A stretch of DNA of 64,000 nucleotides from Streptomyces sp. S465 (GCF_026898115.1 NZ_CP114036.1:7930001-7994000); one strand, 5' to 3'. Counted from the stretch's first letter, positions 50,006 to 57,901 are shown. The notes: generated by a model not told the origin, from the letters alone. Made by a program: numbers and translations.

Positions 50006-50970
50006 GCGTGACTCCGGACACCGAGCCGACCTTACTCACCGAAGACCTCCGCAAGACATACGGCACCGTTGAGGCCGTACGGGGTCTGAATCTCACCGTT
50101 CGCGGCGGCGAGATCTTCGGATTCGTCGGCCCGAACGGAGCGGGCAAGAGCACGTCGGTCGGAATGTTGAGCACGCTCCTGCGCCCCACCGCGGGATGGG
50201 CCATGGTTGCGGGATACGACGTGCGATACGAACGGCACAAGGTACGCGGCAGCATCGGCATCGTCTTCCAGGAGACCACCCTGGACACGGATCTGACCGC
50301 AGAGCGCAATCTTCGCTTCCACGCTGATCTCTACTGCTTGCCCGGACGCGAGGGGCGGCGCAGGGCACTGGCCATGCTCGACCTGATGGGGCTGGCCCAG
50401 CGGCGCTCAGACCGGGTACGGACCTTCTCCGGTGGTATGCGCCGCAGACTGGAAATCGCCCGCGGGCTGCTGCACGGTCCCAAGGTCCTGTTCCTGGACG
50501 AGCCGACCACCGGGCTGGACCCACAGACCCGGGCGGTTATCTGGGAACACCTCCACCGGCTCCGCACGGAAGAAGGGACCACCGTCTTCCTGACCACGCA
50601 CCACCTGGAGGAAGCCGAGCACTGTGACCGGATCGCCATCATCGACGGCGGCCGTGTGGTCGCACAGGGTTCACCCGCCGAACTCAGGTCAGTCATCGGT
50701 GCCGACACGATCCTCCTGCGCACCGGACACGACGAGGCAGTGGTGCGGGCGCTGCGCGAGCGCTTCGCTCTGGAAGGGGTGGTTACGCCACAAGGCGTCC
50801 GCGTGGAGGTGAGGGATGCCGCGGCGTACATCCCTCGTCTGTGCGCCGGGCTTGACATTCCCCTGCACTCGGTGACCGCCGCTCCGCCGAGCCTGGACGA
50901 CGTCTTCCTGCACTACACCGGTCGCACGATAAGGGAGGTCGGCGCCGACCTCCCGATGAGGAAGGGATAG
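50002..50970 (+). CDS. ABC transporter ATP-binding protein (lasso export/immunity)
   Basis: 322 aa, DrrA-type. Walker A GPNGAGKSTSVG, Q-loop VFQETTL, signature FSGGMRRRLEIARGL, Walker B VLFLDEPTTGLDP, H-loop FLTTHHLEEAEH. The C-terminal ~80 residues form a regulatory domain. Codon 11 is TTA (50032-50034), a second bldA checkpoint in this cluster. Works with the permease at 50974 to export the lasso peptide and protect the host. Confidence 0.93.
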   Translation: MSVTPDTEPTLLTEDLRKTYGTVEAVRGLNLTVRGGEIFGFVGPNGAGKSTSVGMLSTLLRPTAGWAMVAGYDVRYERHKVRGSIGIVFQETTLDTDLTAERNLRFHADLYCLPGREGRRRALAMLDLMGLAQRRSDRVRTFSGGMRRRLEIARGLLHGPKVLFLDEPTTGLDPQTRAVIWEHLHRLRTEEGTTVFLTTHHLEEAEHCDRIAIIDGGRVVAQGSPAELRSVIGADTILLRTGHDEAVVRALRERFALEGVVTPQGVRVEVRDAAAYIPRLCAGLDIPLHSVTAAPPSLDDVFLHYTGRTIREVGADLPMRKG

Positions 50971-50973
50971 ACC

Positions 50974-51846
50974 ATGGCGCGTACCGAAGCTTCTCCCGAG
51001 TCCCGGCTGGAGGCGTCGTGGGACGGGCCCCCGGCCGGCTTCGGCGGCCTCGCTGGGGACTTGCGCGCGGTCAGGGTGATGTGGCAGCGCGAGCTCATCC
51101 GGCTCTCGCGCAATCGGATCGGCAGCGTCATGAGCCTCCTCACCCCCCTGCTGTTCCTGCTGGTGCTCGGAACAGGGATGAACTCCGTGACAGCCAGGGC
51201 GGGCGCCGACGGCACCGACTACCGCACGTATCTCCTGCCCGGAGCCGTACTCATGGTCGTGATGGCACCCGCGCTGAACACCGGGATGTCGATCGTGTGG
51301 GACCGGCACGCCGGCTTCCTGCGCGAGATGCTCGTAGCGCCAGTACACCGCACCGCGTTGATCAGCGGAATCTGCCTGGGCGGCGCCACAGCGGCAACTG
51401 CCCATGGGGTGCTGCTGCTCATGACGGCCGCGCTCTTCGGCGCCACGTTCGCTCCGCTACTGCTGGTGCCGCTCGTCATGGAACTTCTCGCGATCACGCT
51501 GGCCTTCACCGCACTAGGCGCACTGGCTGCTGTCAGCGTCGAACGCATGGAGACATTCCAGTCCGTTGTCGGAATCGCCATGACCCCGTTGATCTTCCTG
51601 TCCGGGGCCTTCTTTCCCAGCAACGGCCTCCCCGGCTGGCTCCAGGGCGCGGTGCTGGCCAACCCACTCAGCTACGCGACAGACGCGATGCGCCAGACTC
51701 TGGCCACCGACGGTTCCGGCAACACAGGGGCGGGACTGCACTGGGCGGGATGGCAGGTGCCCGTGATGCTTGAAGTCGCGGCACTCAGCCTGCTCGCTCT
51801 GACAGCGTTGGCCGCCGCCGCACGACGGTTCTCCCGGACCGACTAG
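50974..51846 (+). CDS. ABC-2 type permease (lasso export/immunity)
   Basis: 290 aa with six helices. VMWQRELIRLSRNRIGSVMSLLTPLLFLLVLG opens the membrane domain and MTPLIFLSGAFFPSNGLPGWLQGAVLANPLSYATDAMRQTLA is the conserved ABC-2 region. It starts 3 bases after the ATPase stop. The stop at 51846 is followed within a few bases by an IS630 end, so the cluster is cut off there on its right side. Confidence 0.92.
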   Translation: MARTEASPESRLEASWDGPPAGFGGLAGDLRAVRVMWQRELIRLSRNRIGSVMSLLTPLLFLLVLGTGMNSVTARAGADGTDYRTYLLPGAVLMVVMAPALNTGMSIVWDRHAGFLREMLVAPVHRTALISGICLGGATAATAHGVLLLMTAALFGATFAPLLLVPLVMELLAITLAFTALGALAAVSVERMETFQSVVGIAMTPLIFLSGAFFPSNGLPGWLQGAVLANPLSYATDAMRQTLATDGSGNTGAGLHWAGWQVPVMLEVAALSLLALTALAAAARRFSRTD

Positions 51847-52170
51847 TGTCCTGCGCCGGTAGTCCGTCGTCAGATCTCGCATGAGTTCTTCTGCCGGGGT
51901 GCCGGTGCCGCGTCGTGGTCCGAAGTCGGAGCCGCTGCTGTTGGCGGATGATGAGCGTGCTGTGCTGGAACGCTGGACGCGGCGGGCGAACTCCGCCCAG
52001 GCTCTGGCGTCGGAGATCCCGAAGAACGCCACCCACTGGTCGCGCGAGTCGATGGCAGAGCACAGCGGCCTGTCGAAGTCCACCGTCGGCCGCATCTGGC
52101 GGAAGTTCCAGCTCAAGCCGCATCTGACGGACACCTTCAAGCTGTCCACGGGTGTCGAGTCCGAGCGGCT
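51847..52170 (+). pseudogene. IS630-family transposase remnant A (ends kept, middle missing)
   Basis: TGTCCTGCGCCGG at the left edge resembles the IS630 terminal repeat. The open frame from 51881 reads ADDERAVLERWTRRANSAQALA and then jumps directly to EIPKNATHWSRESMAEHSGLSKSTVGRIWRKFQLKPHLTDTFKLST. About 80 residues of the usual IS630 N-terminal HTH region are deleted between them. The catalytic DDE part is also absent beyond about 52160. Past 52170 the frame reads unrelated sequence up to the TetR gene end. Confidence 0.75.
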
Positions 52171-52275
52171 CGTGGCCGTCCCGCCGTACGACCTGGCCGG
52201 AGCGTTAGCCGTTCAACCGTGCCCACAGCCAGGCCACGGGCGACAGGACGACCCGCAGATCAAGATCTTCCCGCG

Positions 52276-52842
52276 CTACCAGCTGCGTGCGGTGCGGTGC
52301 AGATCCTCGAAGCTTGCGTGCAGGTGATGCCCGAACGTGCCATGCTGCGGGTCGGCCAGCCACCGGGCTGAGGCGAGCTGGTAGGCGGCGACGGAGACGG
52401 TGGCGGTCAGCGTGGCCGCCGGGTCGGAGATTCCCCGCGTGCGCAGTGCGCCGGCGATCGCCTCGCCGAGGGCCGCCAGTTTCGCCCGTTCGCGTTCCCG
52501 CAGATCGGTATGTGCGTCGAGGATGTGCCTGCGGCGCTGTGCTGCGTCCCGGCGCTGGTCGAACCAGTGACTGCGGGCCGTGAATGCCGCGGCGATCGCG
52601 TCGAGCGGGGACTGCTCCGCGGGTGCCGCGCCCACCGCTTCACAGACCTCGGCGATGAACCGGTCCTGGTCGGGGAAGAGCACCTCGCGCTTGTCGGCGA
52701 AGTGGTTGTAGAAGGTGCGCTCGGTCAGGCCGGCTCGCGTCGCGATCTCGGCGACTGTCGTGCGTTCGTAGCCGCGCTCGGCGAACAACTCGATCGCGGC
52801 TTCCTGCAGTCGTTCCTGCGTGCCGGCCGGCCATCGTCCCAT
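52276..52842 (-). CDS. TetR family regulator
   Basis: 188 aa from the ATG at 52842 (MGRWPAGTQERLQEAAIELF). HTH residues ~10-55: RGYERTTVAEIATRAGLTERTFYNHFADKREVLF. The rest is a helical ligand domain of no clear subfamily. It is divergent from an LLM oxidoreductase gene; the 142-base gap contains a palindromic operator, so it likely represses that gene. The start has no good ribosome site, and a few codons upstream (TTG at 52878) remain possible. Confidence 0.88.
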   Translation of the reverse strand: MGRWPAGTQERLQEAAIELFAERGYERTTVAEIATRAGLTERTFYNHFADKREVLFPDQDRFIAEVCEAVGAAPAEQSPLDAIAAAFTARSHWFDQRRDAAQRRRHILDAHTDLRERERAKLAALGEAIAGALRTRGISDPAATLTATVSVAAYQLASARWLADPQHGTFGHHLHASFEDLHRTARSW

Positions 52843-52884
52843 GGCACGCAGAGTAACGACTGCAGAGACTGCAATCAAGGTGTA

Positions 52885-52911
52885 CGGTGATTTCAGAAAA
52901 TGTAATCACCG
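52885..52911. promoter_or_regulatory. Palindromic TetR operator
   Basis: CGGTGATT (52885-52892) and AATCACCG (52904-52911) form a perfect 8-bp inverted repeat around 11 bases, centred between the divergent TetR and LLM oxidoreductase genes. Confidence 0.6.
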
Positions 52912-52984
52912 TGGCGCGGCGGGACAGAGGCTGCGGCGATGACGACGTCAGTCCTATGGACCGGAACAGGCGAAGGAGCTCGGG

Positions 52985-53938
52985 ATGAACGCTGCCGGAA
53001 TGCGGGTCGGAGTGTTTCTGGGAGGTGGAGGCACGTCCGCGCAGGAACCCGGCATGACCAACCTTGTGGACCGGGCTGTGGAGTTCGCGCACGAGGTGGC
53101 CGACGCCGGCGTGCAGACCGTGTGGTTCGGGCAGGCGTCGGCGTACGACGCGCCCCAGCTCGCGGCGCTGGTGGGCCGGGCGGAGCCCAGGGTCCACGTA
53201 GGCACCTCGGTCGTGCCGATGTATCCCCGCCATCCTCTGCTGCTCGCGGCGGCGGCGAAGACGGCGCAGGCGGCTGCCGCAGGGCGTTTCCGGCTCGGTG
53301 TCGGGCTCGGCGCACGCACTGTGCTCGAGCCGCAGTTCGGCCTGCCGTATCCGCCGCAGATCCAGCACCTGCGCGAGTACCTCACCGCGCTGCGCCCGCT
53401 GCTGGACGGCGACGACACCGCCTTCGAAGGGGAGACGCTGGCGTCCCGCCCGGTCGGCTCGACGGCCGTGGCCGGGGCTTCCCCGGCGGTCCCGGTCCTG
53501 GTGGCCGCGATGGGGCCGCGGGCCCTCGCGGCTGCGGGCGAGCTGGCCGAGGGAACGATTCCGTTCCTCGCCGGGCCCCGCACGCTCGCCGAACAGATCG
53601 TGCCGGTCATCACCGAAGCCGCCGCCGCGGCCGGGCGGCCGGCCCCGCAGATCGTGGCCGGGGTGCCCGCGGTGGTCACCGACGATGCCGCAGCCGCCCG
53701 CGACCGCGTATCGGCCGCCCTCGACTTCTACGACAGCATCCCGTCCTACCAGAAGGTCATCGCGACCGAGGGATTGTCGAGCGCGGCGGACCTGCTGATC
53801 GCCGGCGACGAGGACACCGTCGCCGCCGGGTTGCACCGCTATCTCGACGCCGGGGCCACCGAGGTCATGATCACCCACACCGACCTCTTCGACGCGGAAG
53901 ACCGCGCGCGGACCTGGGCCATCGCCCAGCGTCTGTGA
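52985..53938 (+). CDS. LLM-class F420-dependent oxidoreductase
   Basis: 317 aa, AGGAGCTCGGG ahead of the ATG. Luciferase-like TIM barrel: MRVGVFLGGGG, DAGVQTVWFGQASAYDAPQLAAL, RVHVGTSVVPMYPRHPLLLAAAAKTAQAAAAGRFRLGVGLG and the final AGATEVMITHTDLF. Such enzymes use reduced F420 or FMN for hydride transfer; substrate unknown. Not needed for the lasso or Hpg pathways as far as can be seen. Confidence 0.9.
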   Translation: MNAAGMRVGVFLGGGGTSAQEPGMTNLVDRAVEFAHEVADAGVQTVWFGQASAYDAPQLAALVGRAEPRVHVGTSVVPMYPRHPLLLAAAAKTAQAAAAGRFRLGVGLGARTVLEPQFGLPYPPQIQHLREYLTALRPLLDGDDTAFEGETLASRPVGSTAVAGASPAVPVLVAAMGPRALAAAGELAEGTIPFLAGPRTLAEQIVPVITEAAAAAGRPAPQIVAGVPAVVTDDAAAARDRVSAALDFYDSIPSYQKVIATEGLSSAADLLIAGDEDTVAAGLHRYLDAGATEVMITHTDLFDAEDRARTWAIAQRL

Positions 53939-54250
53939 ACCGGGGACCGAACCGGCCGCACCGCCCCGGCTCCTTCTGCCGTGACCGCGGTGTGGTTCCC
54001 GGCCGCCCGGCCCCGCCGCGCCCGCGGAAAGGGAGTACCGCCGGCCAGGTTCCAGCGGAGCAGGACGAGCGGCGGTCCGCTCGAACAGCGCCGACACGAC
54101 GTCCGGCCTGATCAAAAGCGGCACCGAGGGCGCCGGCCCCGCCCCGCAGGAATCCACCTGCACGCGCAACGGGCCGGGAAACAACCGTTCCCGGCGCGCA
54201 CCAGGAAGCCCGGCCAGGACGCCGGGTCTGTCGCATTCACAGGAGACACG
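53939..54250. other. 312-base gap before the VOC gene
   Basis: No convincing gene on either strand. The sequence is GC-rich with gene-like but broken frames and probably contains a further eroded fragment that I cannot identify. AGGAG at its right end serves the VOC gene. Confidence 0.4.
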
Positions 54251-54643
54251 ATGCCCAACGAGCTGAACCACATCATCGTCCACTGCCGCGACCGGCGTGA
54301 GTCCGCCGCGTTCCTGGCCGAGCTGATGGACGCCCCCGCCCCCTGCGACTGGGGCCTGTTCACCCAGGTGGACACATCGAACAACGTCGGCATCGACTTC
54401 GCCGACGCCCTGGTCCCGCCGGACCGCATCAACGAGAGCCACCTCGCCTTTCTCGTGACCGACGACGAGTTCGACTCGATCCTGGAGCGCCTGAAGGAGA
54501 AGTCGATCAGGTTCTGGGCGGACCCGCACAAGTCCAAGGAGGGCGAGATCAACCATCTGTTCGGCGGTCGCGGGGTCTACGCGCTCGACCCCGGCGGCAC
54601 GGTTCTGACCGAGTTCATCACCGCCCCCTACTCCTACTGCTGA
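54251..54643 (+). CDS. VOC family (glyoxalase/bleomycin resistance fold) protein
   Basis: 130 aa, AGGAGACACG before the ATG. One beta-alpha-beta-beta-beta pair of modules: ELNHIIVHCRDRRESAAFLAELMDAPAP and DSILERLKEKSIRFWADPHKSKEGEIN ... GRGVYALDPGGTVLTEFITAPYS. Likely metal ligands are His in LNHIIV, His in ESHLAFLV and Glu in LTEFIT. Role unknown. Confidence 0.88.
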   Translation: MPNELNHIIVHCRDRRESAAFLAELMDAPAPCDWGLFTQVDTSNNVGIDFADALVPPDRINESHLAFLVTDDEFDSILERLKEKSIRFWADPHKSKEGEINHLFGGRGVYALDPGGTVLTEFITAPYSYC

Positions 54644-54699
54644 GAGCTGCCCCGTGCGGCACCCGCACAGTTCACGGCAGGGCAGCTCGTGTTCGATCC

Positions 54700-54795
54700 A
54701 GTTGTCTCCGAAGGAGATGAGGACGGAGCCCTCGGCGTGCTTGCTCCAGCCGCGTTCGATGGTGACGGGACGCCACTGTGCGGGGACCTGATCCA
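54700..54795 (-). pseudogene. RNase PH N-terminal fragment
   Basis: On the minus strand the frame reads RPVTIERGWSKHAEGSVLIS followed by FGD, which is the strongly conserved start of RNase PH (Rph), then departs into WIEHELPCREL, unrelated to Rph. Only about 30 residues remain. It is joined directly to the IS630 fragment at 54800. Confidence 0.7.
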
Positions 54796-54799
54796 CGCG

Positions 54800-55022
54800 C
54801 TGATGGTCGGCGGTTGTCCCGGCCGGGGCTCGTCGGCCAGGCCGTCCAGCCGCTCGGCCAGGAACCGCCGCCGCCACTTGCGCACCGTGTCCGCGGCAAT
54901 CCGCAGGTCCCGGGCCACCTGGACGATGGGAGGGATGTCGGGGCCTGCGCAGGCCAACACGATGCGAGCCCGTAACGCCAGAGCCTGGTCTGACGCTTCC
55001 GGCGCCCTGGCAGGTCAGGCTC
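54800..55022 (-). pseudogene. IS630-family transposase remnant B (the middle piece)
   Basis: Minus-strand frame SDQALALRARIVLACAGPDI, then VRKWRRRFLAERLDGLADEPRPGQPPTIS: the IS630 N-terminal HTH section. This is precisely the part missing from remnant A at 51.9 kb, in inverted orientation 3 kb away. Confidence 0.8.
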
Positions 55023-55064
55023 CAGGCAGGTGAAAACGAGGGCCTCGCCGACACGCTGACGAGT

Positions 55065-55330
55065 GTGTCTCCGAGATCATCGGCACGCTCGGCGGCTCCG
55101 AGGGCGCGGGCTCCGTGCTGCGGGACGCGCGGGAGCGCCTGGTCAAGCTTGGCGGGCCGTTCATTCCTATTCGCTGCGGTGGGCCGCCCCTTCGAGGGCC
55201 TGCCGGTGGGGCCGGGTGACCGGTTCGCGTTCGAGTTCACCACGACCATCAGCGACGACGGCGTCCACCCCGACTACGCGCTCACCGGCGAGCTGCAGCG
55301 GGGCAGCGGCCCGGCAGTGGCCCGGTGATT
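55065..55330 (+). pseudogene. Class I methyltransferase remnant
   Basis: Two pieces in different frames resemble an arginine-methyltransferase-like class I enzyme: SEIIGTLGGSEGAGSVLRDA, continuing RERLVKLGGPFIPIR (about 55070-55170), and RFAFEFTTTISDDGVHPDYA followed by LTGELQRG (about 55220-55310). The segments between and around them are missing, so it is a decayed fragment. Confidence 0.45.
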
Positions 55331-55361
55331 CGGCTGATCGTGGTGGTCGGCCGGCGGCGCC

Positions 55362-55640
55362 TCATCCGCCGGGGGTGCTGTCGGCCGCGACGATCAGATT
55401 GAGCACGGTGATGTGCTGTCCGCAGTTCGGGCACTCGTGGTCGGTGCTGAGCGGGGGCACCGGCGACCGGCGGTGCACCCGGTCCGTGGCGGCCGCGAGA
55501 TCCGGGGTGTCCGCGCTGCGGCGGTTGGCCCGCCACCACCGGTTCTTGCATCTGGAGTCGCAGAACCTGCGCGTCGGGTTCCTGCTGGTCCAGGTGAACT
55601 CGGCGCCGCATTCGGCACACCGCCGGGCTGCGGTGACCAT
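55362..55640 (-). CDS. Small zinc-ribbon-like protein, 92 aa
   Basis: ATG at 55640 with GGAGG just upstream. Two cysteine modules: CAECGAEFTWTSRNPTRRFC continuing DSRC (residues 8-31), and CPNCGQHITVLN near residue 71. The first looks like the 'C-x2-C ... C-x3-C' pattern of small DNA- or RNA-binding zinc fingers (basic WWRANRR follows). No named family. Divergent from the LmbU-type regulator across a 213-base gap. Confidence 0.7.
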   Translation of the reverse strand: MVTAARRCAECGAEFTWTSRNPTRRFCDSRCKNRWWRANRRSADTPDLAAATDRVHRRSPVPPLSTDHECPNCGQHITVLNLIVAADSTPGG

Positions 55641-55853
55641 GTAGCCTCCTCGGTCGGCTCGCGGTGAGACGGATTCCGCATCCATGCGTCCAGTAGAGCC
55701 CTGCCGGGGTTTCGGCGCCGTAACGCCGACGGCCGGCCCGGCGTCGTCCGTCGGTGTCGCGGCGCGATCCGGCCGGATGCGGTGAAACCTCGCCGAAACC
55801 GCCCCCTGGGGAGGATGGGCGCGCCGACGACGAGGGCAGGTGAGGTGTGCACG

Positions 55854-56459
55854 ATGTCCATCCCCGTACATGGACGGACGACCACGCGAAGAACCGGATT
55901 GTCACTCCCTCCCGATCTGTCGCTGTCCGAGTGGCGCCACCTCGGTCAGCAGATCCACACCATCGCCGACTCCTCGGCATGGTGGCTGGGCGACTGGCTC
56001 ATCTTCGGCCAGGAGCACTATCCCGACCGCTACCGCCGGGCGCTGAAGCAGACCTCGCTCGACTACCAGACCCTCCGCAACTACGCGTGGGTGGCCCGGA
56101 AGTTCGAGCCCGGTCGACGGCGGGCCAGGCTGAGCTTCCAGCATCACGCCGAGGTGGCCGCCGTGTCCGAGGCCGAGCAGGACGTATGGCTGACCCGGGC
56201 CGAGGAGGGGGGCTGGACGCGGAATGAGTTGCGTCGGCGCATGCGGATGCGGCGTCAAACTCCTGAGGAACCGGACGAGCGGGCCGTCGTGCACGTGAGC
56301 GTCGTCGCCGAACGCAGAATCCGTTGGCAGCGTGCCGCGGAGATCGCCGGGCTCGATTTCCGGGAGTGGATCATCCAGATACTGGACGAGGCGGCGGCCG
56401 ACGACCCCGTTCCGGGTATTCCCGGCCCCGCGACCGACCCTCCTGCCTTGGGGGTGTAA
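55854..56459 (+). CDS. LmbU family regulator
   Basis: 201 aa, ATG at 55854 with AGGTGAGG upstream. LSEWRHLGQQIHTIADSSAWWLGDWLIFGQEHYPDRYRRAL and TSLDYQTLRNYAWVARKFEPGRRRARLSFQHHAEVAAV are the signatures of LmbU, the lincomycin pathway activator, with a predicted HTH in the middle. LmbU-type genes recur at natural-product clusters. It is followed by a 44-bp palindrome and then the StrR-type regulator, so it is most likely an activator of the Hpg/Dpg cluster. Confidence 0.9.
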   Translation: MSIPVHGRTTTRRTGLSLPPDLSLSEWRHLGQQIHTIADSSAWWLGDWLIFGQEHYPDRYRRALKQTSLDYQTLRNYAWVARKFEPGRRRARLSFQHHAEVAAVSEAEQDVWLTRAEEGGWTRNELRRRMRMRRQTPEEPDERAVVHVSVVAERRIRWQRAAEIAGLDFREWIIQILDEAAADDPVPGIPGPATDPPALGV

Positions 56460-56500
56460 GGAACTCCGCATAACGCCGCGACAACTCTGCGTAGAGCCTT

Positions 56501-56544
56501 CGCCCATGGTTTCTGTCCCGCCGGCGGGACAGAAACCATGGGCG
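56501..56544. terminator. Perfect 44-bp palindrome after the LmbU gene
   Basis: Arms of 22 bases (left arm starts CGCCCATGGTTTCTGTCCCG) are fully complementary with no loop. It is 41 bases past the LmbU stop. It could end that transcript or be a protein-binding or recombination site. The remainder of the gap 56460-56929 holds the promoter at 56730 and no gene. Confidence 0.7.
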
Positions 56545-56729
56545 CCGCGGCATGGGCTGTGGAATCATTTTTCACGCGGCCGGGGAGCGAGACGCCGCGT
56601 GAATAGCGGTGTGCAGCGGCGGTGCTTGAGCCTCATGGGATACGTCCTGTCTCGCTGGTCCCAACAAGCACGTCAGAAGGGCAGGCCACCGCCGCTGCGC
56701 GGATGGCGTCACGTGGTGTGGATACGGGG

Positions 56730-56757
56730 TGTCAAACCGCCGGACCGCTGTTAGAGT
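56730..56757 (+). promoter_or_regulatory. Predicted promoter of the StrR-type regulator
   Basis: TGTCAA (56730-56735) and TAGAGT (56752-56757) are spaced 16 bases, close to the vegetative consensus. It would give a leader of about 165 bases. Confidence 0.45.
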
Positions 56758-56929
56758 CGGCGACAGAAGACGAACGGCCTTTTCGCGATTGTGCGAAGTG
56801 GAGCAACGGGGGGTGGCCGACTTTGTTCGGTCACGGTCGGCGATCTTCGGTGCGGCGTCCAGAGTTCGTCTGCCACCCCCCGTATGGAATTCCTTTCGAG
56901 GCGAGCTCGCCTTGGAGCGGGGGGTGGCG

Positions 56930-57901
56930 ATGTTCGAGCAAGAACTCGAGGAAGTGGTTGTCGAAGTCGACATCGCGTCGATATCGACAGCTGAATCACC
57001 CAGAAGTTCAGGGGAGGATCCGGAGCACATACAAGCGCTGGCGGAAACCGAAGCGCCGTTACCGCCCATCATCGTTCACCGGTCCACGATGCGGGTGGTC
57101 GACGGCGTGCACCGGCTACGGGCCGCGGAGCTCCGCGGCGACAAGAAGATCAGGATCAGGTTCTTCGACGGCAGCAAGGCCGACGCGTTCGTCCTCGCCG
57201 TCGGATCGAACATCACTCATGGACTGCCGCTGTCGATGGCGGACCGGAAGTCCGCGGCCGCGCGCATCATCGTGTCGCACCCCCAGTGGTCGGACCGGAT
57301 GATCGCGTCGGTGTCGGGCATCTCGGCGGGCACCGTGGCCGAGATCCGCCGCCGGACGTCGGCCCAGGAGGTGGACGGCGGCAGTCGGATCGGCCAGGAC
57401 GGCCGGGTCCGTCCCATCAACAGCGCCGCGGGGCGCGAACTGGCGAGCAGGCTCATCACGGCCAACCCGGGCCTGTCACTGCGGCAGATCGCCCGCGCCG
57501 CGGGGATCTCCCCGGAGACGGCCCGGGACGTCAGAAACCGTATGAGCAGGGGCGAGGACCCCCTGCCGAAGTCGCGCGGCGCGGCCAAGGCGACCGCGGG
57601 CCGAGCGGCCGAGGCGGCGCTGGACCGGGCCACGGCGGGCGCGGCCGCCGCCGCGGTGGTCCCGATGGCCGAGCGCCTCGCGGCCGTGCACCGCCTCACC
57701 TCGGACCCCGCCCTGCGGTTCAACGAAACGGGCCGCAGGCTGCTCCGGCTGCTCAACGTCAACATGCTCAAGCCGGAGGAATGGCAGGAAATCATCGCGA
57801 ACGTACCGCCGCACTGCAGCAGCATCGTCGCCAGCCTCGCCCGTGAGTGCGCGGGGATGTGGGACGAGATCGCGGTGCGGGTGGATCTCCAGCTCGCCTA
57901 G
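56930..57901 (+). CDS. StrR-type (ParB-like) pathway activator
   Basis: 323 aa from the ATG at 56930; a longer frame exists upstream but lacks homology. A ParB N-terminal domain (VEVDIASISTAESPRSSGED, LPPIIVHRSTMRVVDGVHRLRAAELRG, VLAVGSNITHGLPLSMADRKSAAARII) is followed by two HTH segments (DRMIASVSGISAGTVAEIRRR; LSLRQIARAAGISPETARDVR) and a C-terminal domain. This is the layout of StrR, Bbr and Tei15*, which activate aminoglycoside and glycopeptide clusters. Codon 44 is TTA (57059-57061), placing it under bldA. Convergent with hmo across a hairpin. Confidence 0.93.
   Translation: MFEQELEEVVVEVDIASISTAESPRSSGEDPEHIQALAETEAPLPPIIVHRSTMRVVDGVHRLRAAELRGDKKIRIRFFDGSKADAFVLAVGSNITHGLPLSMADRKSAAARIIVSHPQWSDRMIASVSGISAGTVAEIRRRTSAQEVDGGSRIGQDGRVRPINSAAGRELASRLITANPGLSLRQIARAAGISPETARDVRNRMSRGEDPLPKSRGAAKATAGRAAEAALDRATAGAAAAAVVPMAERLAAVHRLTSDPALRFNETGRRLLRLLNVNMLKPEEWQEIIANVPPHCSSIVASLARECAGMWDEIAVRVDLQLA

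Noticed and set aside
52640..55249. Very long minus-strand open frame (869 codons)
   Set aside because: It runs antisense to the LLM and VOC genes and has repetitive Gly/Arg composition; typical high-GC shadow frame.
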